A stretch of DNA of 14,763 bases from Bacteroidia bacterium (GTDB lineage: Bacteria > Bacteroidota > Bacteroidia > Bacteroidales > Dysgonomonadaceae). The DNA is taken from positions 1 through 14,763 of the forward strand of contig JAUNRY010000023.1 of assembly GCA_030539475.1 (NCBI GenBank), in the 5' to 3' direction. Made by a program: the position numbers and the translations under genes. Below are positions 7,110 through 14,107 of this stretch, piece by piece. The first letter of the stretch is position 1, and each line of letters opens with the position of its first letter. Under the pieces are notes generated by a model, which was not told the DNA's origin, ran no database searches, and saw nothing but the letters and a program-made list of their open reading frames with translations.

Positions 7110-8228
7110 ATGAATCAACTGAAATACCTCATCGAGAAAGAGTTTAAGCAAATCAGCCGAAACGCGATTATCCCGAAAATGATAGTTGGTTTTCCTGTTC
7201 TGGTGCTGCTTTTTTTACCGTGGGCAATTAATTTCGAAGTAAAGAATATAAAAATACACATCGTTGATAATGCCAAAAGCGTTTATTCGCAACGGCTGAT
7301 AAACAAAATTGACGCCTCGTCTTACTTTATCCTTACCCGCGTTTCCACTGATTATAACCAGGCTATGGCCGATATTGAGAACGAAAAATCGGATATTATT
7401 CTGGAAATTCCGGCATCATTCGATAGGGATATGGTAAAAGAACGGCAAGCCGGCGTAATGATATCGGCCAATGCCGTGAACAGCACGCAAGGATTGCTGG
7501 GAAACGACTATCTGATGCAGATTATCAACGATTTTTCGCAGGAATTGCGCGATGAAATTTATCCGGCGGCGGCTGTATCGGATGTGCCGCACATTGAAAC
7601 GTTAACCGATTATCGTTACAACAAAACCCTCGATTACAAAGTATTTATGCTGCCGGCATTTATCGCCCTCATGCTCACACTTATTTGCGGCATTCTGCCC
7701 TCGCTGAACATTGTTATTGAAAAAGAAACCGGCACCATTCAGCAAATCAACGCCACGCCCGTGAGCAAATTCAACTTCATATTGGCAAAACTCATTCCGT
7801 ATTGGATTATAGGAATCATTATCCTCACCGTTTCGTTTTTCATTACCTGGCTTGTTTACGGACTATTTCCATCCGGCAGCTTTGTTACGCTCTATATTTC
7901 CTCCATTATTTTTCTGCTCGGGATTACCGGATTTGGAATTATCATTTCCAACTATTCCGATACATTGCAGCAATCCATGTTTCTGGTAATGTTTTTCATT
8001 CTTATTGTTATTCTGCTCAGCGGATTGTTCACGCCCGTTTCGGCCATGCCGCCGTGGGCGCAGGTCATTGCTCATGCCAATCCCCTCACCTACTTTATCG
8101 AAATAATGCGCCTAGTTTATCTCAAAGGCAGTTCGCTGGCCGATGTTGTAAAACCATTGATGTGGATGGCCGGCTTTGCTGTTTTTCTTAACTCGTGGGC
8201 CATAATCAGTTACAGGAAAAGAGGATAG
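7110..8228 (+). CDS. ABC-2 type permease 2 (YbhR-like)
   Basis: A 372-residue inner-membrane protein with the same plan as permease 1: N-terminal IEKEFKQISRNAI, TM1 at about 22-41, a periplasmic domain (42-175), then five further hydrophobic segments (about 177-201, 227-250, 256-280, 287-306 and 350-367). The coupling motif is EKETGTIQQINATPV (204-218), a more diverged form of the EKERGT motif of its partner, as expected for an asymmetric permease pair. The periplasmic domains share patterns (FEVKNIKIHIVD here, MEVQNIRTAVFD in permease 1), so the two genes probably arose by duplication. It is the last recognised exporter gene; a heptamer repeat array begins 4 bp after its stop. Confidence 0.92.
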   Translation: MNQLKYLIEKEFKQISRNAIIPKMIVGFPVLVLLFLPWAINFEVKNIKIHIVDNAKSVYSQRLINKIDASSYFILTRVSTDYNQAMADIENEKSDIILEIPASFDRDMVKERQAGVMISANAVNSTQGLLGNDYLMQIINDFSQELRDEIYPAAAVSDVPHIETLTDYRYNKTLDYKVFMLPAFIALMLTLICGILPSLNIVIEKETGTIQQINATPVSKFNFILAKLIPYWIIGIIILTVSFFITWLVYGLFPSGSFVTLYISSIIFLLGITGFGIIISNYSDTLQQSMFLVMFFILIVILLSGLFTPVSAMPPWAQVIAHANPLTYFIEIMRLVYLKGSSLADVVKPLMWMAGFAVFLNSWAIISYRKRG

Positions 8229-8232
8229 AAGA

Positions 8233-8267
8233 GAGTTACGTCTTACGTGTTTCGTGTTGCGAGTTAC
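8233..8267 (+). repeat. Heptamer array, GAGTTAC family
   Basis: Five in-phase 7-bp units: GAGTTAC at 8233 and 8261, GTCTTAC at 8240, GTGTTTC at 8247 and GTGTTGC at 8254. It lies just after the exporter operon and is in inverse orientation to the array at 5948-5975. The remaining 72 bases up to the next gene show nothing further. Confidence 0.68.
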
Positions 8268-8339
8268 GGATGACCGTCCAACGCCCATTAAACAAAACTT
8301 CTCCAAATACGTTATTATAGTAAACCAGTTTTATTGAAA

Positions 8340-8942
8340 ATGAAGACAAAAAACCTATTTGCCATACTCTTAGCCGGAATTTTAATGACAGGCGCCGCGT
8401 GCACCACACGTTCCGGCCAATCCGGCCAATCCGAAGCAACCGATACGATAAATCCAAACACAATGATTGGAGTAACCGAACTGCTATCGGAAAACCTTCA
8501 CGACAAGTTGATGTCATCGTTCAACCCCAATTGGGAGATTGAAGAACCCGCCCCCACCGACTATCCGGAGTATTACGGCGGCTCGTTCATCGATAACGAC
8601 GGAAAATTTGTTGTTTGTGTTGTGGGCAACTCTGCGCAACATCGCCTTACGCTTGCCTCCATTCTGGGAACCGATGATTTTCTGACCGAATCGTGCACCT
8701 ACTCCTACCGCGAGATGATGCAGGTGATGGACAAAATTGACGCTTTCTTAAGCGATTCATCCGTGCCGGCCGACCATCCTTTCCTGACTCGTTTTGCCGG
8801 AGCCGGCGCGGATGTTTTCGAAAACCGTGTTGTGGTTCAGCTAACGGAGGTAACCGATGCCGCCGTTCAGGCCTTTAAAAAAGACATATCCAATTCTCCG
8901 GCGGTGATGTTCGAAAAAGGCGAAATGCCGGAGTTGATGTAA
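8340..8942 (+). CDS. Unrecognised small probable lipoprotein (prodomain-like)
   Basis: A 200-residue protein starting at the ATG at 8340; an in-frame TTG two codons earlier is a poorer choice. Residues 1-20 form a signal peptide. Cys21 follows MTGAA, a poor lipobox (Gly at -3), so lipidation is likely but not certain. A Ser/Gly/Gln linker (SGQSGQ, from a 9-bp direct repeat) follows. The folded part begins near residue 45 and contains YPEYYGGSFIDNDGKFVVCVVG (75-96), later TYSYREMMQVMDKIDAFL, and ENRVVVQLTE (161-170). From memory this resembles the YxGxxID-DGxLVVxV modules and following helix found as prodomain-like segments of secreted serine proteases, mainly of Firmicutes, but no protease domain is present. 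An envelope role is inferred. It lies 111 bp after the exporter operon; whether it is co-transcribed is not clear. Confidence 0.75.
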   Translation: MKTKNLFAILLAGILMTGAACTTRSGQSGQSEATDTINPNTMIGVTELLSENLHDKLMSSFNPNWEIEEPAPTDYPEYYGGSFIDNDGKFVVCVVGNSAQHRLTLASILGTDDFLTESCTYSYREMMQVMDKIDAFLSDSSVPADHPFLTRFAGAGADVFENRVVVQLTEVTDAAVQAFKKDISNSPAVMFEKGEMPELM

Positions 8943-8946
8943 ACAT

Positions 8947-8988
8947 CAGGCGTCAGATATCAGACACCAGATATCAGATATTAGACTC
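8947..8988 (+). repeat. Heptamer array, CAGATAT family
   Basis: Six in-phase 7-bp units: CAGATAT three times (8954, 8968, 8975), plus CAGGCGT (8947), CAGACAC (8961) and TAGACTC (8982). It starts 4 bp after the lipoprotein stop. The unit is unrelated to those of the other arrays. Confidence 0.7.
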
Positions 8989-9006
8989 CGGAAGGAAAAA
9001 GTTAAG

Positions 9007-9028
9007 ATTGTTGGTAAAAACCCACAAT
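9007..9028 (+). terminator. Weak hairpin after the lipoprotein gene
   Basis: ATTGTTGG (9007-9014) can pair with CCCACAAT (9021-9028) around TAAAAA with one mismatch, and ATTTTG follows soon after. It could end the lipoprotein transcript, but the stem is poor. Confidence 0.25.
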
Positions 9029-9090
9029 TGAAATTTTGCTCAACGGATATTTATCGAAATACGCTTCCTTCCTCTTTGAGACAAGTTCTG

Positions 9091-9223
9091 GTTTACGCCA
9101 CGAAGTGGTAATTTACTTCAGCCCGACGCGCCGCTTCGCTCTGCGTTGGGTCAACATTGCAGCCTCCGATTTCGCCTTGAAAAGCCATATTTCCATAACC
9201 GTAGGCGGTTTATTCGCCTATGG
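9091..9223. other. Hairpin-rich intergenic element upstream of queC
   Basis: Three hairpins in 133 bp. CCAC-GAA-GTGG at 9098-9108 is extended by TTA/TAA past a CG bulge. CCCGACGC (9122-9129) pairs with GCGTTGGG (9143-9150), with one wobble. CCGTAGGCG (9199-9207) pairs with CGCCTATGG (9215-9223), with one wobble and a 7-base loop. A 68-codon frame crosses it (9036-9242), but the stems fit an RNA element or dispersed structured repeat better than a protein. The 40 bases from 9224 to the queC start are A-rich. Confidence 0.45.
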
Positions 9224-9263
9224 CAAAACAATTATCAAATAAGAACAAAAAGGAACCTAAAAA

Positions 9264-9941
9264 ATGGCCGATTATAAAAACGAAGACGCGCTTGTCCTTT
9301 TTTCCGGAGGGCAAGACTCCACTACCTGCCTGTTTTGGGCTAAAAAAACTTTCAGAAACGTTGAAGCGTTGTGCTTTTCATACGGACAACGCCACTCCGT
9401 GGAAATAGAAATTGCCCGCCACATTGCCCAAATGGCCGAAGTGCCCTTCCAACTGCTGGATGCCTCCATTATTTCGAACCTGGCTCCAAACTCTTTGACG
9501 GATACCTCCATTACAATGGATCAGGAACAACCCGCCGGCTCATATCCCAACACGTTTGTGCCGGGACGAAACATGCTGTTTATTACTTTCGCGGCAGCCG
9601 TCGCGTACGCGAAAAATATCCGCCATTTGGTTACCGGCGTTTCCGAAGCCGATTACAGCGGCTATCCCGATTGCAGAGATACATTCGTACATTCGCTAAA
9701 CGCCACAATAAACCTGGCCATGGACAAGCATTTTGTTATTCATACACCGCTGATGAATAGGGACAAAGCCAACGTATGGCAACTGGCCGACGAATTGGGC
9801 GTTTTTGATACTGTGAGAAACGAAACGCTCACCTGCTACAACGGTATTAAAGCCGAAGGCTGCGGACACTGCCCGGCATGTAAACTGCGAAACAAAGGGT
9901 TGCAGGAATACCTGGATTTAAAAAATCAACCGCTAAAATAA
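9264..9941 (+). CDS. queC: 7-cyano-7-deazaguanine synthase QueC
   Basis: A 225-residue cytoplasmic ATP-dependent enzyme that turns 7-carboxy-7-deazaguanine and ammonia into 7-cyano-7-deazaguanine (preQ0), a step towards queuosine in tRNA. The PP-loop ATP-pyrophosphatase motif SGGQDS is at 14-19 and starts LVLFSGGQDSTT, the family signature. TFVPGRN (97-103) and GVSEADYSGYPDCR (125-138) are QueC-specific blocks. The zinc site is formed by Cys191, Cys200, Cys203 and Cys206 in CYNGIKAEGCGHCPACK. The length is normal and all expected residues are present. Other queuosine genes (queD, queE, queF) are not in the window, so it stands alone here. It follows a hairpin-rich leader and converges on the oxidoreductase gene with a 1-bp gap. 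The ATG at 9264 gives the standard N-terminus. Confidence 0.97.
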   Translation: MADYKNEDALVLFSGGQDSTTCLFWAKKTFRNVEALCFSYGQRHSVEIEIARHIAQMAEVPFQLLDASIISNLAPNSLTDTSITMDQEQPAGSYPNTFVPGRNMLFITFAAAVAYAKNIRHLVTGVSEADYSGYPDCRDTFVHSLNATINLAMDKHFVIHTPLMNRDKANVWQLADELGVFDTVRNETLTCYNGIKAEGCGHCPACKLRNKGLQEYLDLKNQPLK

Positions 9942-9942
9942 C

Positions 9943-9961
9943 TTACCGGTCAAACCGGTAA
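9943..9961. terminator. Shared hairpin at the queC/oxidoreductase convergence
   Basis: TTACCGGT (9943-9950) and ACCGGTAA (9954-9961) form a perfect 8-bp stem with a 3-base loop. It starts 1 base after the queC stop and includes the stop and last codons of the opposing gene. On the minus strand it is followed by TTATTTTA, which suits a terminator. On the plus strand there is no T-tract. Confidence 0.55.
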
Positions 9962-11145
9962 TAACGCAACAGCGGATCATCTTCGCCGGCAAGAATTTTC
10001 AACACCAGCTCCATTCCCTGCACCGAGAAGGTGATGCCGTTTCCGCCCAATCCCAACACAAAAATGGCATTCCGAAAATCGGGATGCTTGCCGATATAGG
10101 GCAATCCGTCTTTGGTTATACCAAATGCTCCCGACCAATTGTAATCTTCCGTAAAGTTAATATGGGGAAAAAAGGCCTTGATTTTCCGGATGAGTTTGCG
10201 GGCTTTTTCGTCTTTAATTTTTTCGCTGAATCCGCCGTATTTAAACTTCACATCTTCGCCGCCCACCAGCAAACGCTTATCCTCGGTGGTACGCATATAA
10301 ATGTACGGGTTATCGGTATCCCAGATTAAAACATCTTTCAGTTCGGGATAATAGTTGATGTGCTGTTCGCTCACGCAGGCAAAAGTACTTACAATATCGG
10401 CGTATTTTTTTCTGAACATGTGCAGCGTTTCAAAGCCCGAACAGAAGACAATTTTCCGACAAATCACCATGTTTCCCAAATCGGTATGAATAACCACGTT
10501 TTCGCGGTTGTAATCTATTTTCTTTATGGTTGTATGGTCGAAAACGGGCATTCCTTTGCGATGGTTGTGGTGTATAAGCTCGTGAGCAAATTGAAAAGCA
10601 TCAACCGAGGCGCCTTCTTCCGATAATATGCCGGCAAAGGAAATCATTTTGTATCGTTTCCTTATCTCCCGCGTAGGAAGCCATTCTACGTTAAAACCAT
10701 GTTTGCGGCGAAGTTCAAATTCTTCGGAAAGTTTTTTTTCCGCTTTTTTGGAATGCGCTACCTGCAACGATTTTTTACGCTCAAACCCACATTTCAGCTT
10801 TTCGCTCGTTACCAGTTTATCCAACGTTTCAATGGAGCGGATACCGGCTCTGTAACATTCAACAGCCGGCATTTCGCCAATCATGGCAGCAAGATCGGTA
10901 AGAGGCATATCAATTTCATATTGCAGCATAGAGGTTGTGGCCGAGGTGCTTCCGGCAGCCAAATCCCTTTTGTCTATCACCAGCGTTTTGTATCCGGCAT
11001 TATGAAGCGTATGGCTGATGAGAGCGCCCGTTATTCCGGAACCGATTACGGCAATATCGCACACGATATTCTCTTTCAAAGAAGGATAGCTTTTTAAAAT
11101 TCCGTTTTTTAGCAACCAAAAAGATTCGGGGGATCGGAGTTTCAT
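9943..11145 (-). CDS. FAD-dependent oxidoreductase, DAO family (substrate unknown)
   Basis: A 400-residue flavoprotein of the D-amino-acid oxidase-like superfamily. The N-terminal Rossmann motif is DIAVIGSGITGALISHTL, with GSGITG at 35-40, then VIDKRD with Asp58 at the end of the second strand, which should bind the ribose of FAD. GSTSATTSMLQYEID (65-79) is the second FAD-contact block of this family, and the C-terminal GLGGNGITFSVQG (about residue 370 on) closes the FAD site. The middle part carries the variable substrate domain. It most resembles OrdL/glycine-oxidase-like enzymes that oxidise amines or amino acids; the real substrate cannot be read. No signal peptide is seen, so it is cytoplasmic. 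It converges on queC and diverges from the DUF2383 stress gene with a 93-bp AT-rich gap; TATATTTA in that gap is a partial -7 match. Confidence 0.9.
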   Translation of the reverse strand: MKLRSPESFWLLKNGILKSYPSLKENIVCDIAVIGSGITGALISHTLHNAGYKTLVIDKRDLAAGSTSATTSMLQYEIDMPLTDLAAMIGEMPAVECYRAGIRSIETLDKLVTSEKLKCGFERKKSLQVAHSKKAEKKLSEEFELRRKHGFNVEWLPTREIRKRYKMISFAGILSEEGASVDAFQFAHELIHHNHRKGMPVFDHTTIKKIDYNRENVVIHTDLGNMVICRKIVFCSGFETLHMFRKKYADIVSTFACVSEQHINYYPELKDVLIWDTDNPYIYMRTTEDKRLLVGGEDVKFKYGGFSEKIKDEKARKLIRKIKAFFPHINFTEDYNWSGAFGITKDGLPYIGKHPDFRNAIFVLGLGGNGITFSVQGMELVLKILAGEDDPLLRYYRFDR

Positions 11146-11238
11146 AAAAATTGTTATTATAAAGGGTTCTTAAATATACCAATAGAACAATGCCCGCCTT
11201 GTTTTTGTTTTATTTATTTAAAACTTAAAAAAAAAATT

Positions 11239-11691
11239 ATGGACTATTTAGAAAAACAAGCAGAAACTTTAAACGATTTGGTGTTGATTAACAACGACCG
11301 TGTAGAAGGCTATCAAAAAGCCATCGATGAACTTAAACCGGAAGACGCTGATTTGCGAACTGTATTTCAAGAACGCATCGATCAAAGCAGGCAATTCCAT
11401 TCGGAACTGGTTAACGAAGTTGCCGTGCTGGGCGAAGAAATAAAAGATGGCACCAAATCTACCGGAAAAATCTATCGCGCCTGGATGGACGTAAAAGCAT
11501 TTTTCTCCGGAAACGACAGAAAAACCATTCTCGACAATTGCGAAGACGGTGAAGATGCAGCCGTAAGGGCATACAGCGAAGCGCTGGAATGTGAAAACCT
11601 TACTCCCGAGCAAAGAGCCCTGGTAATCCGTCAGCATACCGAAGTAAAAGCGTCGCACGACCGCATTAAAGCGATGAGAGATTCGTTGTAA
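11239..11691 (+). CDS. DUF2383 / PA2169-type four-helix-bundle stress protein
   Basis: A 150-residue, charged, all-helical cytoplasmic protein. The N-terminal LEKQAETLNDLVLINNDRVE and C-terminal ECENLTPEQRALVIRQHTEV-type helices match the DUF2383/PA2169 family, which has a ferritin-like four-helix bundle in which metal or stress functions have been suggested but not settled. Helices are roughly at 2-33, 36-70, 80-97 and 103-147. Acidic and His residues (Asp19, Glu34, His54, Glu57, His132) are present, but I cannot say whether they form a metal site. It is followed by a strong hairpin and then by the catalase gene in the same direction. Such proteins often sit beside catalase and envelope-stress genes in Bacteroidota, so a stationary-phase or stress role is inferred. 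An A-run separates the promoter region from the ATG at 11239. Confidence 0.85.
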   Translation: MDYLEKQAETLNDLVLINNDRVEGYQKAIDELKPEDADLRTVFQERIDQSRQFHSELVNEVAVLGEEIKDGTKSTGKIYRAWMDVKAFFSGNDRKTILDNCEDGEDAAVRAYSEALECENLTPEQRALVIRQHTEVKASHDRIKAMRDSL

Positions 11692-11716
11692 TGAAACTTA
11701 AAGTTTTAGGTTATAT

Positions 11717-11746
11717 AATTAAGGATGAGGTGTCTCATCCTTAATT
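11717..11746. terminator. Strong hairpin between the DUF2383 gene and katE
   Basis: A perfect 13-bp stem, AATTAAGGATGAG (11717-11729) with CTCATCCTTAATT (11734-11746), closed by a GTGT loop. It lies 25 bp after the DUF2383 stop and only 37 bp before the catalase ATG. No run of T follows beyond TTAATT, so it may be a partial terminator or an mRNA processing or stability element. Confidence 0.7.
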
Positions 11747-11783
11747 GTATCAATCAGAAAAATAACTCAGAAAGCATATACTC

Positions 11784-14072
11784 ATGAAAGAAAAAAACAA
11801 AAAAGACGGGCAAACTAAAAATGCCTCTCAAAACAATTCAAAACAAAACACCTCCGCAAATCCGAGCATTCCGGGCAAAGGCGCCGAACCGGCAAAAGTT
11901 TCCAACATTGAACTGAAAGACCCGAAGAACGTGGAAATGAGCGAAGCCGACAAAAAGGTAATGCAGGAAACCCGCCCGAACACATCGGACAGCCAAAAAC
12001 AACAAGACCTGGCGGTGAACAAAGGCGGCGGCTACGGTAAAAAAATGACCACCAACCAAGGGTTGAAAATCAACGATGACAGCAACTCGCTGAAAGCCGG
12101 CGAACGCGGCCCGTCGTTACTGGAAGATTTTATTATGCGCGAGAAAATCACGCATTTCGACCACGAACGCATTCCCGAAAGAATCGTTCACGCACGCGGC
12201 TCGGGTGCGCACGGCGTTTTTAAAGTAACCAATCCCATTCCTCAATTCACGAAAGCAAAATTCCTCTCGGAAAAAGGAAAAGAAACATCGGTATTCGCGC
12301 GTTTCTCCACCGTTCAGGGTGGTCGCGGCTCCACCGATATGACACGCGATGTGCGCGGTTTTGCCGTGAAATTTTACACCGAAGAAGGAAACTACGATTT
12401 GGTAGGGAACAACATTGCGCCGTTCTTTATTCACGACGCCATTAAATTCCCCGATTTCATTCACGCCGTGAAACCCGAACCCCGCAACGAAATTCCACAA
12501 GCCGCTTCGGCACACGATACATTTTGGGATTTTGTTTCCACATCGCCCGAAACTTTTCACGCCGTTTTCTGGCTGATGAGCGACCGTTGTATCCCGCGTA
12601 GTTTGCGTATGGTAGAAGGTTTCGGTACGCACACGTTCCGTTTCATCAACGACAAAGATGAATCGTTCTTCGTAAAATTCCACTGGAAACCCGTGTTGGG
12701 AATGCATTCACTCGTTTGGGACGAAAATCAGAAAATAGCCGGTAAAGATACCGATTTCCACCGCAGAGACTTGTGGGATGCCATACAGGCAGGCGAATTC
12801 CCCGAATGGGATTTCGGCGTACAAATCGTTCCCGAAGAAGACGAATTTAAATTCGATTTCGATTTGCTCGACCCAACCAAGCTTATTCCCGAAGAATTGG
12901 TTCCCGTACAAATTATCGGGAGAATGACGTTGAACCGCAATCCGGACAATTTCTTTGCCGAAACGGAACAAATCGCGTTCCACCCCGGACACATCGTTCC
13001 CGGAATCGATTTCACGAACGACCCGCTGTTGCAGGGACGTTTGTTCTCGTACACCGATACGCAGATTTCGCGATTGGGAGGACCTAATTTCCATGAAATC
13101 CCCATCAATCGCCCCGTTGTGCCCGTGGTTAACAACCAACGCGACGGAATGCACCGGATGAACATCGATGTGGACGATACCAATTATCATCCAAACACCA
13201 TCGGCGATAACAGCCCGTTGCAATCATCGAAGGAAGAAGGCGGATTCACAAGCCACCGCGAACGGATTGACGCTCACAAAGTGCGCGCGAGAAGCCAAAG
13301 TTTCCTCGACCATTATTCGCAACCCACACTGTTTTACAACAGCCAGAACGAAGTGGAAAAAAGGCATATTGCCGATGCGTTCAGTTTTGAACTCGGTAAA
13401 GTGAAGCGTGTGGAAATCAGGCGCAACGTGCTCAAAATGATTAACCAGGTAAACAAAGACCTCGCGGTGTATGTAGCCGATAAACTCGGTTTGGAGATTC
13501 CCGAAGGAGTTCCCGTGAATATGCAGCACAGCCCCGATGCTAAACCGGAAGAATACGAAACCATTTTCGTGAAACCCGAATTGCAGGAATCGCCCGCGTT
13601 GAGTATCCTCAAAAACGATAAGAAAGACAGCATCCGCACCCGCGTGATTGCTATTCTTTGCGACGACGGCGTGGACGGCGCGCAAGTGGAAGCGTTGAAG
13701 AAAACGTTGTCCGGAGAAGGCGCAATGGTAAAAGTTGTGGCATCGCATTTCGGAACCATCAAAGACAAAGACGGCAAGGAACTGGGCGTGGACGACACGG
13801 TTCTCACCACCTCGTGCGTACTTTTCGATGCAACGGCTGTTCCCAACGGAACGGGCGAAATGTTCGACACGATGAATTCCGACCCGGCTTACAAAGAATT
13901 CATAAGAGATACCTATCAACACTTTAAGCCTATCGCGGGCAACGGCGCGGCCGTTGATTACATCAAGGATGTAATCGGAGACGACTTCACCACCTCCGAA
14001 GGCCTTGTGGAAGACGGTTCTCCCGAAGATTTTGTAAATGCCATTAAAGAAGGCAGGTTCTGGAACAGATAA
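11784..14072 (+). CDS. katE: Large-subunit (HPII-type, clade 2) catalase
   Basis: A 762-residue haem catalase that breaks hydrogen peroxide into water and oxygen. Residues 1-110 are a hydrophilic Lys/Asn/Gln-rich arm, followed by the catalase core (about 115-590) and a C-terminal flavodoxin/DJ-1-like domain (about 615-762), the large-subunit plan. Catalytic His136 lies in ERIVHARGSGAHG, Asn209 in YDLVGNN and proximal haem-ligand Tyr423 in RLFSYTDTQ. His400 (AFHPGHIVPG) lies 23 residues before that Tyr. Each is 8 residues later than E. coli HPII His128, Asn201, Tyr415 and His392, so the HPII His-Tyr crosslink pair is kept. No signal peptide, so cytoplasmic. It lies between the DUF2383 gene and a DUF2892-SRPBCC gene, which fits a stress unit. 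The ATG at 11784 gives an arm of about HPII length. Confidence 0.97.
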   Translation: MKEKNKKDGQTKNASQNNSKQNTSANPSIPGKGAEPAKVSNIELKDPKNVEMSEADKKVMQETRPNTSDSQKQQDLAVNKGGGYGKKMTTNQGLKINDDSNSLKAGERGPSLLEDFIMREKITHFDHERIPERIVHARGSGAHGVFKVTNPIPQFTKAKFLSEKGKETSVFARFSTVQGGRGSTDMTRDVRGFAVKFYTEEGNYDLVGNNIAPFFIHDAIKFPDFIHAVKPEPRNEIPQAASAHDTFWDFVSTSPETFHAVFWLMSDRCIPRSLRMVEGFGTHTFRFINDKDESFFVKFHWKPVLGMHSLVWDENQKIAGKDTDFHRRDLWDAIQAGEFPEWDFGVQIVPEEDEFKFDFDLLDPTKLIPEELVPVQIIGRMTLNRNPDNFFAETEQIAFHPGHIVPGIDFTNDPLLQGRLFSYTDTQISRLGGPNFHEIPINRPVVPVVNNQRDGMHRMNIDVDDTNYHPNTIGDNSPLQSSKEEGGFTSHRERIDAHKVRARSQSFLDHYSQPTLFYNSQNEVEKRHIADAFSFELGKVKRVEIRRNVLKMINQVNKDLAVYVADKLGLEIPEGVPVNMQHSPDAKPEEYETIFVKPELQESPALSILKNDKKDSIRTRVIAILCDDGVDGAQVEALKKTLSGEGAMVKVVASHFGTIKDKDGKELGVDDTVLTTSCVLFDATAVPNGTGEMFDTMNSDPAYKEFIRDTYQHFKPIAGNGAAVDYIKDVIGDDFTTSEGLVEDGSPEDFVNAIKEGRFWNR

Positions 14073-14107
14073 CAGTAGAAAAATAACATTTTAAAATTAA
14101 AAAAGTA

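Noticed and set aside
8334..8339. TTG start two codons before the lipoprotein ATG
   Set aside because: The ATG at 8340 gives a normal signal peptide (MKTKNLF) and is the more usual start codon; TTG adds only Met-Lys.
3248..8988. Heptamer arrays as a CRISPR array or transposon ends
   Set aside because: Units are 7 bp with no unique spacers, and no transposase gene or target-site duplication is seen.
9036..9242. Plus-strand frame of 68 codons upstream of queC as a small protein
   Set aside because: The sequence folds into three hairpins, the product has no recognisable motif and no promoter or ribosome site was found; it is better treated as a structured non-coding element.
9091..9263. preQ1 riboswitch ahead of queC
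   Set aside because: Expected from the pathway, but the compact preQ1-I stem-loop with its A-rich tail pairing into the loop is not visible, and the hairpins present do not fit the preQ1-II layout as I know it.
9264..9941. QueC-like protein of a defence system (QatC or CBASS-associated type)
   Set aside because: All QueC blocks and the four zinc-binding cysteines are intact, the length is normal and no defence genes are nearby, so housekeeping queuosine synthesis is the simpler reading.
12117..12707. Long antisense frames within the catalase gene
   Set aside because: They mirror the strongly biased codon use of katE, and no start signal or domain pattern supports them.
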